A DNA stretch of 10,363 nt. Source: JBHWPB01 sp043424675. GTDB taxonomy: Bacteria; Bacillota; Bacilli; Lactobacillales; Carnobacteriaceae_A. The position numbers were made by a program, and so were the translations under genes. A model generated the notes under the pieces. It made no database searches and was not told the DNA's origin. It was given only the letters and a program-made list of their open reading frames with translations. The DNA lies in contig JBHWPB010000155.1 in the NCBI GenBank assembly GCA_043424675.1, positions 1 through 10,363 on the forward strand, written 5' to 3'. Below are positions 5,273-10,363 of the stretch, in pieces (position 1 is the first letter of the stretch; the number at the start of each line of letters is the position of its first letter).

Positions 5273-7216
5273 TTAAGTTTGACGGCTGTAATTCTGCACA
5301 TCTTCTTCCATCAGTTCTAGGAACTCATCGAAAGCCATGAGTTCTGTTTCCTCTTCACCATAACGGCGTACTGTAACTTGACCGTCGCTCACTTCATTGT
5401 CACCGAAGACGAGTTGATATGGGATCTTTTGAGTCTGAGCTTCACGAATCTTATATCCCATTTTTTCATTACGGTCGTCGATTTCAATACGAAAACCTGC
5501 TGCGTTTAACTTTTGTTTTAATTCTTTTGCGTAGTCATAGTGGTGGTCGACACTTACAGGAATAAGTACAGCTTGAACAGGTGCCAGCCACGTTGGGAAG
5601 GCTCCTTTGTACTCTTCTAAGAGATAAGCTACGAACCGTTCCATGGTTGAAATAACACCGCGGTGAATCACAACTGGTCGATGAGCATCTTCTCCGTCTT
5701 CCCCTACATAAGTAAGATCAAAACGTTCAGGGAGCAGGAAGTCAAGCTGAACAGTTGATAGAGTTTCCTCCAATCTGATTGCTGTTTTGACTTGTACGTC
5801 CAATTTAGGCCCATAGAAAGCTGCTTCTCCAATCGCTTCAACATAGTCAAAGCCCAGGTCATCCATTGTCTCTTTCAACATCGCTTCTGCATTTTCCCAC
5901 ATCTCATCATCATCAAAATATTTCTCTTTATTATCCGGGTCACGGTAGCTGAGTCGGAATTCGTAATCCGTGATATCGAAATCTTTATAAACTTCTAACA
6001 TCAGCTTCATGACACGGGAGAATTCTTCTTTGATTTGATCCGGGCGCACAAAAATGTGAGCATCGTTCAATGTCATTTCACGGACACGCTGCAGACCGGA
6101 TAAAGCTCCTGATTTCTCATAGCGGTGCATCATACCCAGTTCTGCAATACGGATAGGAAACTCACGGTAAGAGTGGACGTCACGGTCATAAATTTTCATG
6201 TGATGCGGACAGTTCATAGGACGTAAAACCAGTTCTTCTCCGTCGCCCATATCCATCGGGGGGAACATATCCTCGTGGTAGTGATCCCAGTGTCCTGAAG
6301 TTTTGTATAGCTCTGTGTCTGCCATAATGGGTGTGTAGACATGTTCATAACCCAGTTCAAGTTCTTTATCTACAATATAGCGTTCGATAATCCGGCGGAC
6401 AGTTGCTCCTTTTGGCAGCCAGAACGGCAGGCCTGAACCGACATCCGGGTCGACCATAAAAATATCAAGCTCTTTGCCTAGTTTACGATGGTCTCTTTCT
6501 TTCGCCTCTTCGCGCATTTCCAAATATTCATCGAGCTCTTTCTGATTAAAGAAAGCTGTTCCGTAAACACGCTGCATCATTTTGTTGTCGGAATCACCAC
6601 GCCAATATGCTCCGGCTACTGAAAGAAGCTCAAATGATTTGATATATCCTGTCGAAGGGATATGAATGCCTCTACAGAGATCGATAAAATCTCCTTGACG
6701 ATAGAGAGAAATAATTTCACCTTCAGGAAATTCCTGAATCAACTCTTGTTTGTAAGGATCGTCTTTGAAAGTTTCCAGCGCTTCTTCTCGTGACACCACT
6801 TTCTTTTCGAATGGATAATCAGCATCAATAATCGCCTGCATCTCTTTTTCTATTTTAACAAAATCATCTTCACTGATATTATCTTCAGTATCCGTATCAT
6901 AGTAGAAACCATTCTCTATAGTTGGTCCTACCCCAAAATTGATATCAGGGAACAGACGTCGCAATGCTTGTGCCATGACATGAGCAGTAGAGTGACGCAG
7001 GATATCTAAAGCTTCCTCGTCATCCTTTGTGATGATGCGTAACTCTCCATCTTCTTCTAAAGGTTGTTTGTAGTCCACGAGTTTGCCGTTGAATTCGCCG
7101 GCGATCCCAGCTTTTTCCAGCGATTTAGCAATATCACCTGCGACATCGAAAGTTGACGAGCCTTTTTCCATCTCTTTAATTGCACCATCTGGTAATTGAA
7201 TTTTAATTACAGACAT
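5273..7216 (-). CDS. thrS: Threonine--tRNA ligase
   Basis: This class II synthetase charges tRNA-Thr and edits mischarged Ser-tRNA-Thr. Domains in order are TGS (about 1-62), the editing domain with the HXXXH pair H75/H79 and DLCRGIH (D179, C181, H185), the catalytic core and the C-terminal anticodon-binding domain (about 540-647). The catalytic zinc ligands C336 (MNCPHH), H387 (NDAHIF) and H518 (VIHRG) are all present, as is the motif-2 segment with GLQRVREMTLNDAH, so both synthesis and proofreading look intact. I use the ATG at 7216 (647 aa): AAAGGAG (7230-7224) is 7 nt before it but only 1 nt before the ATG at 7222. Expression is controlled by the T-box leader directly upstream, so the gene responds to uncharged tRNA-Thr. 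It is monocistronic, bounded by its leader promoter and its own terminator. Confidence 0.98.
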   Translation of the reverse strand: MSVIKIQLPDGAIKEMEKGSSTFDVAGDIAKSLEKAGIAGEFNGKLVDYKQPLEEDGELRIITKDDEEALDILRHSTAHVMAQALRRLFPDINFGVGPTIENGFYYDTDTEDNISEDDFVKIEKEMQAIIDADYPFEKKVVSREEALETFKDDPYKQELIQEFPEGEIISLYRQGDFIDLCRGIHIPSTGYIKSFELLSVAGAYWRGDSDNKMMQRVYGTAFFNQKELDEYLEMREEAKERDHRKLGKELDIFMVDPDVGSGLPFWLPKGATVRRIIERYIVDKELELGYEHVYTPIMADTELYKTSGHWDHYHEDMFPPMDMGDGEELVLRPMNCPHHMKIYDRDVHSYREFPIRIAELGMMHRYEKSGALSGLQRVREMTLNDAHIFVRPDQIKEEFSRVMKLMLEVYKDFDITDYEFRLSYRDPDNKEKYFDDDEMWENAEAMLKETMDDLGFDYVEAIGEAAFYGPKLDVQVKTAIRLEETLSTVQLDFLLPERFDLTYVGEDGEDAHRPVVIHRGVISTMERFVAYLLEEYKGAFPTWLAPVQAVLIPVSVDHHYDYAKELKQKLNAAGFRIEIDDRNEKMGYKIREAQTQKIPYQLVFGDNEVSDGQVTVRRYGEEETELMAFDEFLELMEEDVQNYSRQT

Positions 7217-7242
7217 ATTCATTCTCCTTTAATTTTAAATGC

Positions 7243-7274
7243 AAAAATCCCATTGAATAGCGTTATTCAATGGG
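7243..7274 (-). terminator. Conditional terminator of the thrS T-box
   Basis: A perfect 11-bp hairpin on the minus strand (7274-7264 with 7259-7249, CCCATTGAATA with TATTCAATGGG, 4-nt loop) is followed by one A and five U (7247-7243). Its 5' arm begins with CCCA, which can instead pair with TGGG before the T-box motif to form the antiterminator, so the two folds are exclusive. Confidence 0.95.
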
Positions 7275-7500
7275 ACGTTGTGGTCGTGGTTCCACCCAAA
7301 TTCAATAATATGAACTTTTTTAAGTACAGTCATATTATTCTTCATTACTCTGTAACGTAGAGAAACGTCTTATACTACTCGAATCGCATAAGCACTCTGA
7401 AGGGGTCAACCACATAAGTTTCTGGGACTTCTCACCATAGGTCCCTCTCTGCAAGAAAGACTTATAGGCTGTTGTCTTCATCTTCGTTTTGAATTCTGAT
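7243..7500 (-). promoter_or_regulatory. T-box riboswitch, threonine-specific (specifier ACC)
   Basis: This leader reads the charging state of tRNA-Thr: the tRNA anticodon pairs with a specifier codon in Stem I, and an uncharged 3' end pairs with the T-box bulge to stabilise the antiterminator. Stem I has lower pairing GAAG/CTTC, then ATAAGT/ACTTAT, and the distal AGAGAGGG...GGTGAGAA elements (about 7453-7430). The specifier loop reads TGACCC, placing ACC at 7406-7404, a codon for tRNA-Thr(GGU). Stem III is 10 perfect bp (7339-7330 with 7313-7304). The T-box TGGGTGGAACCACGA is at 7298-7284. The antiterminator pairs TGGG with CCCA and ACG with CGT around the TGGAACC bulge. UGGA in the bulge predicts a U discriminator base on the cognate tRNA. 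All parts are present in the right order. Confidence 0.96.
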
Positions 7501-7507
7501 TAATAAG

Positions 7508-7536
7508 ATGATAGCATTATCATATTAATTTTGCAA
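7508..7536 (-). promoter_or_regulatory. Promoter of the thrS T-box leader
   Basis: TTGCAA (7536-7531) and TATCAT (7513-7508) on the minus strand are separated by exactly 17 nt, and transcription would start near 7501-7500, just before Stem I. The -35 begins 1 nt after the nitroreductase stop codon. The -10 is one arm of a 16-nt near-palindrome (ATGATA and TATCAT around a 4-nt centre, 7508-7523). Confidence 0.7.
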
Positions 7537-7537
7537 T

Positions 7538-8296
7538 TTAATTTTCAGCTTTATTAAAAAGGACAAACCCTTGTTTTTCGATGTCTAAAAGAATATTGTC
7601 ACGCATCAGATTGTTTTTGTCAAAGTAATTGAGAACCTGGTTCGAAAAAGAGTCTGATCGTTGATTTTTTCGACGGGTATCGTAATAAGTCGTCATTTCT
7701 TGATCGTAATCTTCCAGTTCTTCCAGATAATCATCATACATCGGATAGCTGTCTTCTCCTACTCGATACTCTAAAGGCATTCGTGGTTTGAGTTCAGGAT
7801 CATCATCTGGATAACCGAAACTTAAGCCTAGGATCGGCATCGTATAAGGAGGAAGTTCTAGAAGTTCAATGAGGCGCTGAGCATTATTCAAAACATTACC
7901 TATAAAATTTACACCTAGCCCAAGTGATTCCAAAGCGTTGGCTGTGTTTTGAGCAGAAAGATAGGTGTCAGCCAGGGCTTGGAAAAACTTGTCCATTGTC
8001 GGCTGTTTTTCGTCCAGCCCTTTAGCTTTTGCGATCTGATAATTTCTATGACAGTCTGCTACAAAGATGAAAAGCTCTGGAGCTCTGCCAATATAATCCT
8101 GGTTACCAATGTCAGCAATCACTTCTTTTTTATCTTGATCTTTCATGCGGATAATCGTTGCTTGCTGCATGCCGACACTTGTTGCTGTCCTCTGAAACAC
8201 TTTTAATACTTCTTGAACTATCTCCTCTTCAACAGGCTTATCCTTAAAAAAACGTATGGTTCTGTGATCTAATTGTTGCTCGATTGTCTCGTTCAC
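7538..8296 (-). CDS. NADPH-dependent FMN nitroreductase, NfsA/FRP family
   Basis: A flavin oxidoreductase that would use NAD(P)H to reduce nitroaromatics, quinones or flavin in the cytoplasm. HRTIRFF (11-17) is the FMN-phosphate-binding start of the family. QNTANALESLGLGVNFIG (116-133) is the typical helix and flavin-contact loop. LGLSFGYPDDDPELKPRMPLE (156-176) matches the NfsA/FRP G-P...KPR-P pattern. Length (252 aa) is normal for this subfamily, larger than the short NfsB type. An acidic, tyrosine-rich stretch (180-205, EDSYPMYDDYLEELEDYDQE) follows. The start is GTG with a strong AGGAGG 6 nt before it. It sits between dnaI and thrS, a place held by unrelated genes in other Firmicutes, and has its own likely promoter, so it probably has no part in replication. 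Physiological substrate unknown. Confidence 0.92.
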   Translation of the reverse strand: MNETIEQQLDHRTIRFFKDKPVEEEIVQEVLKVFQRTATSVGMQQATIIRMKDQDKKEVIADIGNQDYIGRAPELFIFVADCHRNYQIAKAKGLDEKQPTMDKFFQALADTYLSAQNTANALESLGLGVNFIGNVLNNAQRLIELLELPPYTMPILGLSFGYPDDDPELKPRMPLEYRVGEDSYPMYDDYLEELEDYDQEMTTYYDTRRKNQRSDSFSNQVLNYFDKNNLMRDNILLDIEKQGFVLFNKAEN

Positions 8297-8312
8297 TCTA
8301 CTCCTCCTACAA

Positions 8313-8342
8313 ATTATACCTCACATAGATTCTCATCAGTAA
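8313..8342 (-). promoter_or_regulatory. Likely promoter of the nitroreductase gene
   Basis: A consensus TATAAT (8318-8313) lies on the minus strand, 16 nt before the GTG start. TTACTG (8342-8337), 18 nt upstream and overlapping the dnaI stop, is a poor -35. If used, the transcript leader would be very short (about 10 nt), barely enough for the AGGAGG site. Read-through from dnaI is equally possible, as no terminator separates them. Confidence 0.4.
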
Positions 8343-9268
8343 CGTCTGTTAGGCCCTTCCATGTAAACTTCTTCTGACAGGAATCTCACTCTCTCCATAA
8401 TTCTTTTCGCTTTTAAAGGCTCTTCTTCGCCGCGCTGAGTGATAGAAAGGTGTCTTTCTAATTCTTTCATGGAAAAATTAGAAGTGAAAAACGTGGCTTT
8501 TTCATTCTGCATACGATATTGGAGAATGACCCCTAAAATATCATCCCGTATCCAGCTGGACATAGAGTCAGCACCTATATCATCTAAAATCAAAATTTCT
8601 GTGTTTTTTACAGCATCGACCTTGTCTCCTACTGAATTATCTCCAATCGCTTGTTTCATATCCACTGCAAAGGTCGGGAAATGTACTAAGACGCTTTCAT
8701 ATCCTAGTTTTGCAAGTTCGTAAACCATTGCTCCCATGAGATAGGTCTTTCCGATACCAAAAGATCCATAAAGATACATTCCTTCATGAAAAGCATGAGG
8801 ATTCTTAATATAATTTTCAATAAACTCATAAGCTTTTTCTATGATAACTTCGCGTTCTGAAGTATACTCTAAATCACTCAGCGAAATACGAGCGATATCT
8901 TTCGGCATATGGAAAGAGTGGATACGAGATTGGATCGCTTTTTCTTTCTGATACTCCTTTGTTTCCTCCGTCGGAACATAGGTGAGATCGATGTGATTAT
9001 TGCGAGCAATAAGCTTTGGGTAATAGCCTTTTGCAATTTTACTGCTATTGTTCTTAAAGTTTTCTTTTTCAGTCACAAATTCATGCACTTTTGCATGTCC
9101 TCGGATAATATTCTTTCGAGGAAGTTCTTCTTTATTTTCTTCTAAGAATGCTTGCACGTCTGGGTCAGAGAAGTCTTCTTTCATTAAAGCTAGGAGTTCG
9201 TCTGACAAGCCGCGACGTTCAATTTCTCGCTTCATTTGTTCGCTTAAATTAATCTCCACTATTTCCAC
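8336..9268 (-). CDS. dnaI: Primosomal protein DnaI, helicase loader
   Basis: DnaI is the AAA+ ATPase that, with DnaB and DnaD, loads the hexameric replicative helicase DnaC at oriC and at stalled forks. The C-terminal AAA+ domain has Walker A GSFGIGKT (168-175), Walker B ILILDDIGAD (225-234), the sensor-1 region FFTSNF (260-265) and KRIMERVRFL (288-297) near the expected arginine finger. The N-terminal helicase-binding domain keeps SDPDVQAFLEEN and KGYYPKL, but the whole protein contains no cysteine. The zinc-binding Cys and His residues of B. subtilis DnaI are replaced (the region reads EKENFKNNSSKIAKGYYPKL). The start is the GTG at 9268, inside dnaB (20-bp overlap); a second GTG at 9259 is possible because ribosome sites are weak for both. 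Translational coupling to dnaB is likely and fits their joint function. Confidence 0.96.
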   Translation of the reverse strand: MEIVEINLSEQMKREIERRGLSDELLALMKEDFSDPDVQAFLEENKEELPRKNIIRGHAKVHEFVTEKENFKNNSSKIAKGYYPKLIARNNHIDLTYVPTEETKEYQKEKAIQSRIHSFHMPKDIARISLSDLEYTSEREVIIEKAYEFIENYIKNPHAFHEGMYLYGSFGIGKTYLMGAMVYELAKLGYESVLVHFPTFAVDMKQAIGDNSVGDKVDAVKNTEILILDDIGADSMSSWIRDDILGVILQYRMQNEKATFFTSNFSMKELERHLSITQRGEEEPLKAKRIMERVRFLSEEVYMEGPNRRY

Positions 9269-10363
9269 CGCCCTCTCTGTACTTTCGTATTTTCTCTAGT
9301 CTTTCCTTGAATTTGTTTTTAGTTTCTTGATCCATCTGCTGAGCTTCTTTCTCCGGTGTTTCCTCTGCAGCATCTTCTTTTGCCCAGTCGGGTAAGACTT
9401 CTTTACGTACAGTTTGTTTAGAAAAAGAATTTCTTTTTTCCCACCTTTTTCTCGAAGCTTCTTTCTTTTCTTTAGCTTCCATAACAAACTTTTTAGATTG
9501 AGCCAAGGCGCTTTCGGGTGTATCTACTCCTTTTTTTATCCAATCGTTTACAATAGAGTAAAGATAATTTTCACCGATAAAGAGGCTGTTGTCCTGCTGG
9601 ACCAAGACATAGTGGATCAAAATATTGATGACAGGATCTTTCAACCGAGTTTGACTGACTAGCTCAGTAACGAAAATTCTCTCGCTTTTAGTCGCTTTCG
9701 TTCCTTGAGCTCTTTTAATTTTTTCCAGGAATTTCATCGGATTATTTTTTTCACTCGAACGAATGATGCTGATCTCCTTATCATTCAACCCTTGCTTCTT
9801 TAATTCTGCTTGTCGTTCTTTTTCTGAGACATGCATGGTTTGATCGTATTCCGTCACGACATCAGCTAATGTACTTTTAGACTGAGTCTGTCCTTTTCGA
9901 CTCATAGCCTTATGTACATTATCTTCAAGTTCTTTTACCTCTAAATCACCTGTTTTGATATCACTTGCTTCTAAAACAAAATTTTCCATTTCTAATTCAT
10001 CTATTCCGTAAAGATTATGAAGAGTCAAAATACTATTTTTAATCTCTCTATTTTCTAAGGAATGTTTATTAATAAACCGCCTAGAGACCTTGTCTATGAA
10101 AAATTCCCAGTCGAAGGAGCTGCTGTCTATATCAATATTGAAGTTCTCGCTGTTTATTTCTTGGCTTGATTGCTCAATTTGTCTATCCTTTTGGAGGGCA
10201 GTCTGCGTAGGTTTAAAACGGAAAACTTCTGTGAATGATTTTGAAACATCTTCGAAACCATCGTCTTCGTTTTTCGGGAAAAAGTCTCTCTCGAGTCCAT
10301 GACGGATTCTCTGATAGTTAGTCTCACCTACTGTTTCAAATAGAGTGAGCCTTAATACAGATC
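9249..10363 (-). CDS. dnaB: Replication initiation and membrane attachment protein DnaB, N-terminus beyond window
   Basis: Firmicutes DnaB (not the E. coli helicase) is a co-loader with DnaD and DnaI, and is membrane-associated in B. subtilis. The frame stays open from the TAA at 9249 to the window edge, giving 371 visible codons; a TTG at 10028 is internal, because upstream codons continue with clear homology (LFETVGETNYQRIRHGLERD near the edge). IHYVLVQQDNSLFIGENYLYSIVNDW followed by GVDTPESA is the DnaB/DnaD C-terminal-type domain. LPDWA, then a charged tail ending RKYREGGGNSGD, closes the protein. Between these is a low-complexity acidic linker. About 90-100 N-terminal residues appear to be missing if it matches the usual length. 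It overlaps dnaI by 20 bp, the standard dnaB-dnaI operon. The true start and promoter are outside the window. Confidence 0.93.
   Translation of the reverse strand, partial: SVLRLTLFETVGETNYQRIRHGLERDFFPKNEDDGFEDVSKSFTEVFRFKPTQTALQKDRQIEQSSQEINSENFNIDIDSSSFDWEFFIDKVSRRFINKHSLENREIKNSILTLHNLYGIDELEMENFVLEASDIKTGDLEVKELEDNVHKAMSRKGQTQSKSTLADVVTEYDQTMHVSEKERQAELKKQGLNDKEISIIRSSEKNNPMKFLEKIKRAQGTKATKSERIFVTELVSQTRLKDPVINILIHYVLVQQDNSLFIGENYLYSIVNDWIKKGVDTPESALAQSKKFVMEAKEKKEASRKRWEKRNSFSKQTVRKEVLPDWAKEDAAEETPEKEAQQMDQETKNKFKERLEKIRKYREGGGNSGD

Noticed and set aside
9296..9487. Minus-strand frame of 63 codons rich in lysine
   Set aside because: It is the dnaB C-terminal coding sequence read in another frame; the lysine richness reflects the A-rich coding strand.
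10028..10028. TTG at 10028 as the start of a 259-residue protein
   Set aside because: The same frame continues upstream without a stop to the window edge and encodes DnaB-like sequence, so this is an internal leucine codon of a truncated dnaB.
1..10363. Mobile element, phage, CRISPR array, defence island, tRNA or rRNA gene
   Set aside because: I saw no transposase, integrase, direct-repeat array, terminal repeats or structural RNA gene. Genes are collinear, core-type and of uniform composition.

Overview
This window is ordinary core chromosome from a low-GC Gram-positive bacterium. Every supportable gene lies on the minus strand, so transcription runs from high to low coordinates. DnaB/DnaI helicase loading, a T-box in front of thrS, and an infC-rpmI-rplT operon behind an L20-type leader all point to Firmicutes. 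The infC N-terminus (TIAKDM-like), the DnaI sequence and the lipoate ligase fit Lactobacillales best. A member of the Carnobacteriaceae/Enterococcaceae neighbourhood is plausible, but that rank is inferred from protein similarity recalled from memory.

Layout in transcription order. (1) 10363-8336: the 3' part of dnaB, overlapping dnaI; together they load the replicative helicase. (2) 8296-7538: an NfsA/FRP-type FMN nitroreductase with its own likely promoter. (3) 7536-7243: a sigma-A-type promoter, then a complete T-box leader with specifier codon ACC (Thr) and a terminator. These control thrS (7216-5273), which ends at its own terminator. (4) 5069-2505: an acetyl-CoA C-acetyltransferase, then a YtnP-type metallo-beta-lactamase-fold hydrolase translationally coupled to a small ArsC/Spx-fold protein. 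(5) 2490-1051: a promoter, an L20-type attenuator leader, infC-rpmI-rplT and a long terminator. (6) 954-1: lplA, lipoate-protein ligase, cut by the window edge just before its C-terminus.

The backbone dnaB-dnaI-...-thrS-...-infC-rpmI-rplT is an ancestral Firmicutes cluster. Here it is opened in two places by metabolic genes: the nitroreductase between dnaI and thrS, and the thiolase/YtnP/ArsC-like group between thrS and infC. Translation capacity is controlled twice by premature termination: thrS by uncharged tRNA-Thr, infC-rpmI-rplT probably by ribosomal protein L20.

I see no mobile element, CRISPR array, tRNA or rRNA gene, and no sign of a new defence or mobile system. The points most worth a second look are an apparent AUA start codon for infC, a 34-codon open frame that runs through the infC attenuator and stops on that AUA, a DnaI with no cysteine at all (its zinc site is lost), and the paralogue-rich insertion between thrS and infC.
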